Made by a program: the position numbers and the translations under genes. Below are positions 17,033 to 26,734 of a stretch of 50,499 nucleotides of DNA, in pieces (the first letter of the stretch is position 1; each line of letters begins with the position of its first letter). Under the pieces are notes generated by a model. The model was not told the DNA's origin. It saw nothing but the letters and a program-made list of their open reading frames with translations, and did not search any database. The DNA comes from Sulfuricurvum sp. Lineage in GTDB: Bacteria > Campylobacterota > Campylobacteria > Campylobacterales > Sulfurimonadaceae. The stretch is taken from NCBI RefSeq assembly GCF_028688295.1, contig NZ_JAQTYM010000007.1, forward strand, positions 1 through 50,499. Reading direction: 5' to 3'.

Positions 17033-20000
17033 ATGTATGATTCTACTACAATCACCGTTGACGGAAATGAAGCTGTTGCCCTCGTTGCCCATAAAATCAA
17101 TGAAGTTATCGCCATTTATCCCATCACACCCTCTTCGGCAATGGGGGAATTTAGCGATCTTTATAGCTCTAAAAAAGAAAAAAATATTTTCGGTAGCGTC
17201 CCTGAAGTATACGAGATGCAAAGCGAAGGGGGAGCGAGCGGCGCAGTTCACGGTGCGTTACAAGCAGGTTCACTCACGACTACCTTTACCGCATCACAGG
17301 GGTTGTTACTGATGATCCCTAATATGTATAAAATTGCGGGAGAACTCACCTCGACGGTGTTTCATGTTGCCTCGCGTTCGCTTGCGGCACAGGGACTTTC
17401 GATCTTCGGAGATCATCAAGATGTTATGGGAGTGCGGCAGAGCGGATTTGCCCTTTTGTGTTCCAACTCGGTTCAAGAAGCGCACGATTTTGCCCTCATT
17501 TCCCAAGCCGCAAGCTTGCGTTCACGTATACCGTTTCTTCACTTTTTCGACGGATTTCGTACCTCTCATGAGGTGAACCGAATTGAGCAATTAAGCGTTG
17601 ATGTTCTCAAAGCTATGATTGATAAAGATTTGGTGAGTGCTCATCGTCGTCGTGCTCTTACCCCTGATCATCCAGTTCTGCGAGGTACGGCCCAAAATCC
17701 CGATGTCTATTTTCAGGGGCGTGAGAGTGTCAACCGCTATTATCTAGCATTGCCCGAAATCCTCCAAAATGAAATGGATCGTTTCGCTACACTTACTGGG
17801 CGAACGTATCGTCTATTTGATTATGTCGGAGCTGCGGATGCACAGCGGATTATCGTCATGATGGGTTCGGGTGCCGAAGCGTTGGAGGAGAGTGTCGAAT
17901 ATTTAAATGCTCAAGGTCAAAAAGTAGGGCTGATAAAAGTACGCTTAGCGCTCCCTTTTGCAGCAGAGGCGTTTATCGCCGCTTTGCCTTCAACACTCAA
18001 ATCCATTGCCGTATTGGATCGTACCAAAGAACCGGGAAGTTTAGGGGAGCCCCTCTATCACGACGTGGTGACGACATTGTTCGAGAACTCGGATTCTTTA
18101 GGGTTTGAGATGCCTCGTATTATCGGTGGGCGGTATGGATTATCCTCCAAAGAGTTCACCCCCGCTATGATTATCGCCATATTTGATGAGCTCTCCAAAG
18201 AGAAAATGAAAAACCATTTTACGATCGGCATTGATGATGATGTCACCCATACGTCGCTAGAGTATGACCATGATTTTATCCTTGAAAATCCCGATCAGTT
18301 TCAGGCGGTATTTTATGGTCTCGGTTCTGATGGTACAGTAGGGGCTAATAAAAATACGATCAAGATTATCGGTACCGAAACAGACCATTATGCGCAAGGC
18401 TATTTTGTCTACGACTCGAAAAAATCGGGTTCTATGACAACGTCGCATCTACGATTCGGCAAAAAGGCTATCCGTTCGAGTTATTTGATCCAAAAAGCCG
18501 ATTTTGTGGCGGTTCATCAGGCGGTATTTTTGGAAAAACTTGATTTGCTAGAGATTGCTAAAGAGGGAGCGGTATTTTTACTCAACACTCCCTTTCAGAG
18601 AGAGGAGGTATGGAACCGACTTCCTCGCGTAACGCAAGAGAAAATCATTGCTAAAAAGCTCAAATTTTATGCCATCGATGCGTATAAAGTAGCACAAGCT
18701 TCCAATATGGGGCGACGGATAAACACGGTGATGCAGACCTGCTTTTTTGCCATCAGCGGCATTCTTTCCAAAGAAGAGGCGATAGCAAAGATCAAAGGCT
18801 CCATCAAAAAGAGCTACGGTTCCAAAGGGGATCTGATCGTCCAAGAGAACTACAAAGCGGTTGATACGACCCTCGAAAATCTTTATGAGATTGAGGTTCC
18901 CACCTCGATCAACTCTACCTTAGAATTGCAACAGACACTCAAAGGGGATATGAGTGATTTTGTTCACGATGTAATCGGTCAAATTACTGCTTTTAAAGGG
19001 GATGAGTTGCGAGTTTCGCAAATACCCGATGATGGTACGTGGCCTACGGGGACGACACAGTATGAGAAACGTAACATCGCACAGGAAGTCCCGTTTTGGG
19101 ACGCTGATACCTGTATCCAATGTAACAAATGTGTTGGCGCTTGTCCCCATTCGGTCATTCGCTCTAACATCTTTGATGTATCTCTCCTCCAAAATGCCCC
19201 CGAAGGGTTCAGTGCCAAAAAAGCGAAGGGAAAAGAGTTCGGTGAAAACGATCTTTTTTCCATCTCAGTGGCAGTAGAGGATTGTACGGGATGTGCTCTC
19301 TGTGTCGAAGTATGCCCCGCCAAAAACAAATCTCAGACCAACCTCAAAGCGATCAACATGGTGCCGCAGCTTCCGATACGTGAATCGGGGAGTACGCAAT
19401 GGGAATTTTTCCTCTCACTCCCTAAAATGGATCGGGAGAAACTCGATCACAGTAATCTCAAAGAGTCACAGTTTCTTGAACCGCTGTTTGAGTTTAGCGG
19501 TGCCTGTCCGGGATGCGGTGAGACACCGTATGTGAAACTCGCATCACAGCTTTTCGGGGATCGGATGGTGATCGCCAATGCTACGGGGTGCAGCTCCATC
19601 TATGGTGGAAACCTCCCTACCACACCGTGGCGTAAAAACGACGAGGGGAGAGGACCGGCATGGTCTAATTCGCTCTTCGAAGATAACGCCGAATTCGGAC
19701 TGGGATTTCGTTTGGCTATCGATGCCCATAACGATCGTGCACGCGGACTTTTGGAATCTCTAAAACCGCATCTCGATGAGTCTTTGGTGGAGGAGATACT
19801 CGGTGCCGATCAGCATGAAGAATCTCAGATCAATGCTCAACGCAAGCGGGTCGAAACCCTCAAAATTGCTCTGGAGAAATTGGAGAATGATGAAGCCAAA
19901 ACCCTCATCGAACTTGCTGATTATTTGGTTAAAAAATCGGTTTGGATTATGGGAGGCGATGGCTGGGCGTATGATATCGGCTATGGGGGGCTTGATCATG

Positions 20001-20599
20001 TAATTGCGAGTGGGAAAAATGTCAATATTCTCGTACTCGATACACAGGTCTACTCTAACACCGGAGGACAGCAGTCCAAAGCGACGATGACGGGAGCGGT
20101 GGCAAAATTCGCCGCAGGGGGAAAAGCGGGATTGCCGAAAGATTTAGCCGCCATGGCCATCGCTTATGAAAATGTCTATGTCGCGAAAGTCGCGATGGGG
20201 GCTAACGACAGCGCGACGCACAAAGCATTTGTCGAAGCGGAGCGCTACGATGGTCCCTCTATCATTATCGCCTATTCACACTGTGTTGCCCACGGATACG
20301 ATTTACGCTACGGATTTGATCAGCAAAAGAGAGCGGTTGATAGTGGTTTATGGCCGATATTCAGGTTTAACCCCGATAAAATCAAAGCAGGAGAAAATCC
20401 GATGACACTCGATTATAAGGGACCAAAAATCGATGTTAAAGATTTCATGTACCGCGAAACACGCTTTAAAATGGCCGAAAAAATGAATGCCGTCTCGGCG
20501 GTATCGTTTCTTACGACAGCGGCACATACGGCGCAATCGCTCTATGCACGCTATAAAAATCTACATGAGTATTATGAACCTGCACAGGAGGTACAATAA
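17033..20599 (+). CDS. nifJ: Pyruvate:ferredoxin (flavodoxin) oxidoreductase, single-chain
   Basis: Reversibly oxidises pyruvate with CoA to acetyl-CoA, CO2 and reduced ferredoxin; in reductive-TCA autotrophs it runs toward pyruvate. The 1188-aa chain contains all PFOR domains: N-terminal pyrimidine-binding domain (about 5-240, ITVDGNEAVA...YPITPSSAMGE), domain II, the gamma domain, and a 2[4Fe-4S] ferredoxin domain with CIQCNKCVGACPH (about 693-705) and CTGCALCVEVCP (about 752-763). The TPP domain has CPGCGETPY (about 825) and GGDGWAYDIGYGG (about 975-987). AGGAG lies upstream of the ATG. It ends in TAATG shared with the next gene. Confidence 0.98.
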   Translation: MYDSTTITVDGNEAVALVAHKINEVIAIYPITPSSAMGEFSDLYSSKKEKNIFGSVPEVYEMQSEGGASGAVHGALQAGSLTTTFTASQGLLLMIPNMYKIAGELTSTVFHVASRSLAAQGLSIFGDHQDVMGVRQSGFALLCSNSVQEAHDFALISQAASLRSRIPFLHFFDGFRTSHEVNRIEQLSVDVLKAMIDKDLVSAHRRRALTPDHPVLRGTAQNPDVYFQGRESVNRYYLALPEILQNEMDRFATLTGRTYRLFDYVGAADAQRIIVMMGSGAEALEESVEYLNAQGQKVGLIKVRLALPFAAEAFIAALPSTLKSIAVLDRTKEPGSLGEPLYHDVVTTLFENSDSLGFEMPRIIGGRYGLSSKEFTPAMIIAIFDELSKEKMKNHFTIGIDDDVTHTSLEYDHDFILENPDQFQAVFYGLGSDGTVGANKNTIKIIGTETDHYAQGYFVYDSKKSGSMTTSHLRFGKKAIRSSYLIQKADFVAVHQAVFLEKLDLLEIAKEGAVFLLNTPFQREEVWNRLPRVTQEKIIAKKLKFYAIDAYKVAQASNMGRRINTVMQTCFFAISGILSKEEAIAKIKGSIKKSYGSKGDLIVQENYKAVDTTLENLYEIEVPTSINSTLELQQTLKGDMSDFVHDVIGQITAFKGDELRVSQIPDDGTWPTGTTQYEKRNIAQEVPFWDADTCIQCNKCVGACPHSVIRSNIFDVSLLQNAPEGFSAKKAKGKEFGENDLFSISVAVEDCTGCALCVEVCPAKNKSQTNLKAINMVPQLPIRESGSTQWEFFLSLPKMDREKLDHSNLKESQFLEPLFEFSGACPGCGETPYVKLASQLFGDRMVIANATGCSSIYGGNLPTTPWRKNDEGRGPAWSNSLFEDNAEFGLGFRLAIDAHNDRARGLLESLKPHLDESLVEEILGADQHEESQINAQRKRVETLKIALEKLENDEAKTLIELADYLVKKSVWIMGGDGWAYDIGYGGLDHVIASGKNVNILVLDTQVYSNTGGQQSKATMTGAVAKFAAGGKAGLPKDLAAMAIAYENVYVAKVAMGANDSATHKAFVEAERYDGPSIIIAYSHCVAHGYDLRYGFDQQKRAVDSGLWPIFRFNPDKIKAGENPMTLDYKGPKIDVKDFMYRETRFKMAEKMNAVSAVSFLTTAAHTAQSLYARYKNLHEYYEPAQEVQ

Positions 20600-21594
20600 T
20601 GGATCTCTCTACGACGTTTTTAGGATTTTTGCTTAAAAATCCACTGATTGCCAGCGCATCCCCCCTTACGGCTTCACTAGAGAGCATTAAAAGGCTCGAA
20701 GATAACGGTATAGCGGCTGTTATCATGCATTCACTTTTTGAAGAGGAGATCAACCATGATATCCATCAAATTGACCATTTTTTACACATAAATAGCGATT
20801 CATATGCGGAAGCAATCAGCTATCTCCCAAGTGAGGTGGATTTTAATAATCTTCAAGCCGACCATTATCTCCATGAGATACACCGTATAAAAGAGTCAGT
20901 TGATGTTCCTCTGATCGCCAGCCTAAACGGCGTATCCGCCGGAGGATGGGTGAAATATGCACAAAAGATTGAACAAGCGGGAGCCGATGCCATTGAACTC
21001 AACATCACCTATATCCCCACCACTATTGATTTAGAGGGAAGCGTTGTAGAGCAGATGTATGTTGAAACGGTAGCCATGCTTGCACGTGAGGTATCATTGC
21101 CGATTAATGTCAAAATGAACGCTTATTTTTCCAATCCTGCCAATATGGCAAAACGATTTGTCGAAGCTGGAGCGAGAGGATTAAGTATTTTTGATAATCC
21201 TACCTTAGTCGATGTTGATTTGGAACTCCTTAGCGTATTACAACGAGCCAACATCACCACCTCTTATAATCTCAGTGAGACACTACGCTGGTGCGGAATT
21301 TTGTATCAAAAACTCTCTTGTTCGCTCTGTGCCAATACGGGAATTCATAGTGGAGAAGATGTACTAAAAGCGATGATGAGCGGAGCGGATGCGACGGCTT
21401 TAGCTTCCCTATTGCTGATAAAAGGGGAGGGGGAAATCAAAAATATATTAACTAATATGACAGAATGGATGGAGAAATACGAGTATGATTCGATAGAACA
21501 AATGAAAGGATCGATCTCCTTGCTCCATACCGATAATCCATCAGCATACGAGAGAAACTCCTATATGTACGCGCTACAGCATTATCGTCGCTAA
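20599..21594 (+). CDS. Dihydroorotate dehydrogenase-like flavoprotein coupled to nifJ
   Basis: A 331-aa TIM-barrel protein of the class 1 dihydroorotate dehydrogenase fold. Early barrel motifs (LKNPLIASASPLTASLESIK), VPLIASLNGVSAGGW, INVKMNAYFSN and a C-terminal phosphate-binding region (ANTGIHSGEDVLKAMMSGAD) support FMN binding. However, the DHODH active-site loop that normally reads N-x-SCPN is here IELNITYIPTT, with no catalytic Cys or Ser. Biosynthetic PyrD activity is therefore doubtful. The gene shares TAATG with nifJ and has GGAGG upstream, so the two are made together. An electron-transfer or PFOR-accessory role is only an inference. It ends overlapping ackA on the other strand by 4 bp. 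Confidence 0.8.
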   Translation: MDLSTTFLGFLLKNPLIASASPLTASLESIKRLEDNGIAAVIMHSLFEEEINHDIHQIDHFLHINSDSYAEAISYLPSEVDFNNLQADHYLHEIHRIKESVDVPLIASLNGVSAGGWVKYAQKIEQAGADAIELNITYIPTTIDLEGSVVEQMYVETVAMLAREVSLPINVKMNAYFSNPANMAKRFVEAGARGLSIFDNPTLVDVDLELLSVLQRANITTSYNLSETLRWCGILYQKLSCSLCANTGIHSGEDVLKAMMSGADATALASLLLIKGEGEIKNILTNMTEWMEKYEYDSIEQMKGSISLLHTDNPSAYERNSYMYALQHYRR

Positions 21595-22697
21595 GAATAA
21601 AGAAATTTTTGAACATAAAGTGCGATTTGGCGTTCTTCGTCAGTAGGGATAACTAGGACAGCTACGGCACTCGTTGAACTTTGTATTTGTATATCATTGG
21701 AGCGATTTTTCACCTCATCCAAACCGATTCCCAAATGCTCTAATCCCTTACACACCATCTCATGGATCAGAGGTGAGTGCTCCCCGATCCCACCGGTAAA
21801 GACGATAGCATTGACACCTCGCAAGATTGCCATATACTCACCGAGTTGTTTTTTTAGACGATAGGCGAACATATCGATCGCTAATGCGGCATTCTCATCT
21901 CCGCTATCTTTGGCGTCGATGACACTACGTAGATCATTCGTTCCGGCAATCGCAAAGAGACCGCTTTTTTTATTCAGCATGCTCTCTATCTCATCGATAT
22001 TCATCCCTTTTTCACGCATCAGGTATCCGATGATGGATGGGTCGATACTTCCGCAACGTGTCCCCATCATCAGCCCTTCCAGCGGTGTCATCCCCATAGA
22101 GGTATCGATACTTTTCCCCTTCTCAATAGCACAAGCACTCACTCCGTTTCCGATATGAAACGTGATGAGATTGAGCTCTTCGAGCGGTTTTTGGAGTATC
22201 TGTGCGGCTTGGGTAGCGACATAATAGTGTGACGTCCCGTGAAAACCGTAACGGCGAATATGGTTCGTATGATAGAGATCGTGCGGCAGCGGATAGCGAA
22301 AAGCCTGCGGGGGCATACTCTGGTGAAACGCCGTGTCGAAGATGGCGAAGTTCGGAACATTCGGAGCAATGGCACGTGCGGCGATGATCCCCTCGATATT
22401 GGCAGGGTTATGGAGCGGTGCGAGGGGGATGAGGGCGGTGATTTCTGCTAGGAACTCATCATCGATTAGGGTCGGCTCATGAAAACGCTCACCTCCGTGG
22501 ACGACACGGTGTCCGATGGCATTGATCTGGGTAATGTCGATACCGTGAATGAGCAGCTGGGTGCGCATCACTTCAAACCCCTCGTGGTGATCTCGAATCT
22601 CTTCGATGAGATTGTGATCGATCCTCTCTAGCGTTTTGGAATGATAAAGAGTGTATTTGATCGACGAGCTTCCGGCGTTGATGACGAGGATACTCAT
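21591..22697 (-). CDS. ackA: Acetate kinase
   Basis: Interconverts acetyl phosphate/ADP and acetate/ATP. The protein is 368 aa, about 30 residues shorter than the common 400-aa form; the gap lies between the N-terminal phosphate loop and HRVVHGG. Key motifs are intact: NAGSSSIKY, GHRVVHGGERF, FDTAFHQSMP, YGFHGTSHYYV, DTSMGMTPLEGLMMGTRCG and FTGGIGEHS. It overlaps pta by ATGA and follows it. It is convergent with the DHODH-like gene, with stop codons overlapping (CTAA). Confidence 0.96.
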   Translation of the reverse strand: MSILVINAGSSSIKYTLYHSKTLERIDHNLIEEIRDHHEGFEVMRTQLLIHGIDITQINAIGHRVVHGGERFHEPTLIDDEFLAEITALIPLAPLHNPANIEGIIAARAIAPNVPNFAIFDTAFHQSMPPQAFRYPLPHDLYHTNHIRRYGFHGTSHYYVATQAAQILQKPLEELNLITFHIGNGVSACAIEKGKSIDTSMGMTPLEGLMMGTRCGSIDPSIIGYLMREKGMNIDEIESMLNKKSGLFAIAGTNDLRSVIDAKDSGDENAALAIDMFAYRLKKQLGEYMAILRGVNAIVFTGGIGEHSPLIHEMVCKGLEHLGIGLDEVKNRSNDIQIQSSTSAVAVLVIPTDEERQIALYVQKFLYS

Positions 22698-24781
22698 AGG
22701 GTCTCGCTTTGGGCTTGGATAGCGGTGATTAGGACGGTATTGACGATGTCGGCAATTTCACATCCGCGACTGAGATCATTGACCGGTTTTTTCAACCCTT
22801 GGAGTACCGGACCGATAGCCACGGCACCTGAGGAGCGTTGTACCGCTTTGTAAGTGTTGTTTCCGGTGTTAAGATCGGGAAAGATGAAAATCGTCGCTTG
22901 TCCCGCAACGGGTGAACCCGGCAGTTTGATTTTAGCAACGTCGGGATCGATCGCGGCGTCGTATTGGATCGGTCCTTCGATGAGGAGGTCGGGGCGTCGC
23001 TCTTTGACGATAGCGGTCGCTTCACGCACTTTTTCAACGTCATCTCCATGCCCTGATGTACCAGTTGAATACGACAGCATAGCGATGCGCGGCTCAATCC
23101 CAAATGACGCAGCACTTAGGGCAGAAGCAATAGCGATTTGAGCAAGCTGTTCCGCATCAGGATCTTGATTTACCGCACAGTCGGCATAGACAAGCACTTT
23201 AGTATCCAAACACATAAAAAAGAGGCTCGACACAAGTGAAATAGAAGGGATGGTTTTGATGATTTGCAAGGCAGGGAGGATGGTGTCTTGCGTCGTATGA
23301 ATCGCACCGGAGACCATTCCATCAGCATCTCCTTTATGGACCATCATCGTTGCAAAATAGGTTGTGTGACTCATCGTTTCGATTGCTGTACTTATACTCA
23401 TCCCTTTGGCACGACGCATTTCATAAAGCTCTTCTATGTAAGGTTGCATTAGTGGTGATACGGCAGGGTCGATAATGATTGCTTTCGAGAGATCAAGACT
23501 AAGGGTATTGGCTTGGTGCATGATCTCCTCTTCTACTCCTAACAAAACCAAATCAACGACATCCCGCCGTAATAGAATCTCAGCCGCACGTAAAATGCGC
23601 TCATCACTGCTTTCCGGTAAGACAATACGCTTCCGTACTTTATGGGCACGGTGGTAGAGACTGTACTCAAACATGGCCGGGGTGATAGTATCACTGTGAA
23701 GAGTTTGCAACCGCTCTTGAAGCAGTTTGCTATCGATGGCATTTTTAAACTCACCCATGGCAAGGGCAATTTTACGTACATGCTTGGCATTAAAAGAGGG
23801 CGATAGTCCATCAATAAATAGTGCGCATCGATACGTATCGAGTTGAGTAGCTAAAATTGGGATACTGAGAAAGTTGATCCCCTGTATAAGTTCCATAAAC
23901 GGTTTTGGAGGGATTAATCCTCCTGTGAGAACAATCCCTGCGATGGATGGAAAATCTTTGGAATAGTTTGCATTTAATACACTTAAGATAATATCGAGTC
24001 GATCCCCAGGTACGATGATGAGATCACCCTCTTCAAGTCGAGGCAAAAAGTGCTCAACGTTCATCGCAGCAATCTTGGGACGGCGAATAATCCGATCAAG
24101 CTCTTTTGCATTCCCAAAAAGCAGTTCGCTCTCAAGGGCCTTTTCGACCTCTCCAACACTCAGAGAATTGAGTTCTTCGATTTCATGCATAAAAAAGCTA
24201 GGAATCGTTTGATCTTGAGGTTCATTTTGAAAATAGTGAAATACATTGTTCTCTAAACGATTGATAAAAATAGAGAGATGCTCAACATGTTCATTTTTAA
24301 GTGAAAGTTTTTCTAACGCAATTTCATGGCGTAATTGATCGTCTGTTTTGTTTTTAGCATTGATTACACTGATGTAAGGAGCTTGGAGATTTTTAGCGAT
24401 GAGATGATTGAAATTATGGGAGAGGGTTTTTGGAAAGGAGGCTTGATCCATTCCCTGAATCAAAACAAAATCATATTCACACTCTAGGGCATAATATTTT
24501 TCGATTAGAGTCTCAATGATGAGTGACTCTTTCCCTTCAGAGAGAAGAGATTCGATTTCCTTTAGTCCAAAACCATAGCAATTCATAGGGTTTTGTTTCA
24601 GATTAAAATAGTTAAGCATGAAATCACTATCGTTGTCCGGTAGCCCAATATCGTTAATAACAGGGCGGAAAAAAGCAACTTTATCAATACGGCTTTTTAG
24701 CAGTTCCATAATCCCTAGCGAGACGATTAACGATCCTGAATTCGACTCCAATGAACCAATATAGAGATTTTTTAAACTCAC
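22694..24781 (-). CDS. pta: Phosphate acetyltransferase (long form)
   Basis: Interconverts acetyl-CoA and acetyl phosphate; with AckA it links PFOR-derived acetyl-CoA to acetate and ATP. From the GTG at 24781, preceded by AGGGAGA, the protein is 695 aa. It has an N-terminal BioD-like P-loop-fold domain (NLYIGSLESNSGSL, lacking the P-loop lysine), a central DRTGG-type domain (about 200-310) and the catalytic PTA_PTB domain (about 370-690: RKRIVLPESSDERILRAAE, GMVSGAIHTTQDTILPALQI, LPGSPVAGQATIFIFPDL). An upstream in-frame TTG (24826) would add 15 residues without a ribosome site. Translationally coupled to ackA. Confidence 0.95.
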   Translation of the reverse strand: MSLKNLYIGSLESNSGSLIVSLGIMELLKSRIDKVAFFRPVINDIGLPDNDSDFMLNYFNLKQNPMNCYGFGLKEIESLLSEGKESLIIETLIEKYYALECEYDFVLIQGMDQASFPKTLSHNFNHLIAKNLQAPYISVINAKNKTDDQLRHEIALEKLSLKNEHVEHLSIFINRLENNVFHYFQNEPQDQTIPSFFMHEIEELNSLSVGEVEKALESELLFGNAKELDRIIRRPKIAAMNVEHFLPRLEEGDLIIVPGDRLDIILSVLNANYSKDFPSIAGIVLTGGLIPPKPFMELIQGINFLSIPILATQLDTYRCALFIDGLSPSFNAKHVRKIALAMGEFKNAIDSKLLQERLQTLHSDTITPAMFEYSLYHRAHKVRKRIVLPESSDERILRAAEILLRRDVVDLVLLGVEEEIMHQANTLSLDLSKAIIIDPAVSPLMQPYIEELYEMRRAKGMSISTAIETMSHTTYFATMMVHKGDADGMVSGAIHTTQDTILPALQIIKTIPSISLVSSLFFMCLDTKVLVYADCAVNQDPDAEQLAQIAIASALSAASFGIEPRIAMLSYSTGTSGHGDDVEKVREATAIVKERRPDLLIEGPIQYDAAIDPDVAKIKLPGSPVAGQATIFIFPDLNTGNNTYKAVQRSSGAVAIGPVLQGLKKPVNDLSRGCEIADIVNTVLITAIQAQSETL

Positions 24782-24938
24782 AGAAATTCTCCCTTTAATG
24801 TGTATAAATATAGTACCATGATTCAATCATTTTTTCTCACCATTGTATAACACCTTTTATTTCCATTACAAAACAGGAAGTTTTCTGAGGAATTTTTAGC
24901 CTCTTACTCTTTTAAAATTTCAAAACTGTAATAAATAA

Positions 24939-24947
24939 TGCTATATT
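24939..24947 (+). promoter_or_regulatory. Putative gltA promoter (extended -10)
   Basis: TGCTATATT is a good extended -10 box, 30 bp upstream of the citrate synthase ATG. AAGGACGG gives the ribosome site. The divergent pta transcript must start in the same 196-bp gap; TATACAAT on the minus strand near 24843-24850 is one candidate. Confidence 0.5.
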
Positions 24948-24977
24948 ACTCATTATGAGAAGAATGAAGGACGGACG

Positions 24978-26246
24978 ATGGACACTGTAACCCTCACTGA
25001 CAATCGAACCAACACGAGCTATACTTTTTCGATTTTACATCCTACAATCGGGCCGGATGTGATTGACGTACGTACTCTATATAATGATACGGGGATGTTT
25101 ACGTATGATCCTGGGTTCACCTCTACGGCTAGCTGCAGCTCAAGTATTACCTACATTGATGGTGAAAAAGGTGAACTCTCCTATCGCGGATACGATATTA
25201 GTGATCTTGCTCTGAAAAAAAGCTATCTTGATGTCGCGTATCTTATCTTAAATGCTCACTTACCGAATGAAAAGGAGCGAGCAGAGTTCGATATTGAACT
25301 GCGTAAACGCTCTTTTGTTCATGAGGGGTTAAAACGTCTTTTTGATGCATTTCCGGATAAAGCCCATCCGATGGCAATGATGTCCTCTGCAGTATCGGCA
25401 CTCTCAACCTTTTATTTCGAACACCTTAATGTTGATGATGATGAAGAAGCCCAGGTAATGGCACGGCGAATTATTGCAAAAATTCCTACTTTAGCAGCCT
25501 TTACGCACCGTCGTATGTTCGGGATACCCTATATTTATCCTGATATAGAACGCCCTTTTACCGAAAATTTTCTTTACATGATGCGCGCCTATCCTGGGGA
25601 AAATCTCGAAATTCGTGATGTTGAAATAAAGGCACTCGATACCATCTTTACCCTCCATGCCGATCACGAACAAAATGCTTCAACCTCAACTGTTCGCGCT
25701 GTTGCTTCTACCGGTGCACATCCTTACGCTGCACTTTCAGCCGGAATCAATGCGCTGTGGGGAAGAGCACATGGCGGTGCGAATGAATCGGTAATCGCTC
25801 AACTGGAATTTATCGGTAATGTTGATAATGTAGACGAATTTATAGCCCGTGCTAAAGATCCAAACGATGATTTTAAACTCATGGGGTTCGGACATCGTGT
25901 TTACAAGAACTTCGATCCCAGAGCAAGGATACTGAAACATCTTCTAGATCAACTAAAAGATGAATTGGGTGTCAATAACGAGTTACTTAAAATAGCCGAG
26001 AAGATAGAGAACATTGCTTTGAATGATGAGTATTTTATTCAGCGACGTCTTTATCCCAATATCGATTTTTATTCGGGACTGATTCTGACCGCCCTTAAAA
26101 TCCCGAAATCAATGTTTACTATTATTTTTGTAATTGGACGCTCAGTCGGATGGGTAGCTCAATGGATTGAACTTAAAAATGATCGTGAAATGAAAATTGC
26201 ACGTCCAAGACAGCGTTATATCGGTGAAGTCAAAAAAGGGCTGTAA
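24978..26246 (+). CDS. gltA: Citrate synthase (type II)
   Basis: Condenses acetyl-CoA and oxaloacetate to citrate. At 422 aa it has the length and N-terminal beta extension (VTLTDNRTNTSYTFSILH) of the hexameric type II enzymes of Gram-negative bacteria. Catalytic landmarks are YIDGEKGELSYRGYDI, HADHEQNASTSTVR, the active-site His in GRAHGGANE, GFGHRVYKNFDPRA and the catalytic Asp in PNIDFYSG. In an organism using the reductive TCA cycle it may serve anaplerotic or oxidative flux; direction cannot be read from sequence. Confidence 0.97.
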   Translation: MDTVTLTDNRTNTSYTFSILHPTIGPDVIDVRTLYNDTGMFTYDPGFTSTASCSSSITYIDGEKGELSYRGYDISDLALKKSYLDVAYLILNAHLPNEKERAEFDIELRKRSFVHEGLKRLFDAFPDKAHPMAMMSSAVSALSTFYFEHLNVDDDEEAQVMARRIIAKIPTLAAFTHRRMFGIPYIYPDIERPFTENFLYMMRAYPGENLEIRDVEIKALDTIFTLHADHEQNASTSTVRAVASTGAHPYAALSAGINALWGRAHGGANESVIAQLEFIGNVDNVDEFIARAKDPNDDFKLMGFGHRVYKNFDPRARILKHLLDQLKDELGVNNELLKIAEKIENIALNDEYFIQRRLYPNIDFYSGLILTALKIPKSMFTIIFVIGRSVGWVAQWIELKNDREMKIARPRQRYIGEVKKGL

Positions 26247-26257
26247 AAAATTTTAGC

Positions 26258-26263
26258 TATAAT
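26258..26263 (+). promoter_or_regulatory. Putative -10 element before the CoA-binding/ilvA genes
   Basis: A consensus TATAAT in TTTTAGCTATAATAAG lies 30 bp upstream of the next ATG. No -35 box is evident. It may start the long plus-strand block that follows. Confidence 0.5.
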
Positions 26264-26293
26264 AAGAAACTTTATCTATTTTGAGGAGCTTTT

Positions 26294-26725
26294 ATGGAAT
26301 GTGAATTCCCTACGGTAAATGCATCTAGCGTTGAGATTATCTCTATTTTAAACGATGTAAAAACCATTGCCGTCTTAGGTCTCTCACCTGATTCGAGCAA
26401 AGATAGCTACCGTGTTGCGGAGTATTTAAAAAATGCGGGTTACACAATTATTCCTGTTTACCCCAAAGAAGAGACAATTTTAGGCGAAAAAGTATACCGT
26501 TCTCTCCTCGAAATTCCGGGTACCGTTGATATGGTTAATATCTTTCGTAAACCTGACGCACTGAACGCGGTTGCTGATGCATGCATTGAGCGTGGTGATG
26601 TAAAAGTGTTTTGGGCCCAAAAAGGGATCGTTAATAACGAAGCGGCAGAAAAAGCAAAACTACATGGAATGCGAGTGGTTCAAAATCATTGCAGTATGGT
26701 CGAACATCGACTTATCCACGTATAA
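26294..26725 (+). CDS. CoA-binding domain protein (YccU-like)
   Basis: A 143-aa single-domain Rossmann protein of the CoA-binding (succinyl-CoA synthetase alpha N-terminal-like) family. It has VKTIAVLGLSPDSSKDSYRV (about 21-40) as the nucleotide loop, GYTIIPVYPKEE, and a late VKVFWAQKGIVNNEA and NHCSMVEHRL. The family's cellular role is not established. TTGAGGAGC provides the ribosome site. The flanks, citrate synthase upstream and threonine ammonia-lyase 9 bp downstream, suggest a link to CoA metabolism, but that is inference. Confidence 0.85.
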   Translation: MECEFPTVNASSVEIISILNDVKTIAVLGLSPDSSKDSYRVAEYLKNAGYTIIPVYPKEETILGEKVYRSLLEIPGTVDMVNIFRKPDALNAVADACIERGDVKVFWAQKGIVNNEAAEKAKLHGMRVVQNHCSMVEHRLIHV

Positions 26726-26734
26726 AGGGAAGAA

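Noticed and set aside
20599-21594. Naming the nifJ-coupled gene pyrD
   Set aside because: The catalytic SCPN-type loop is absent, so the biosynthetic dehydrogenase name would be misleading.
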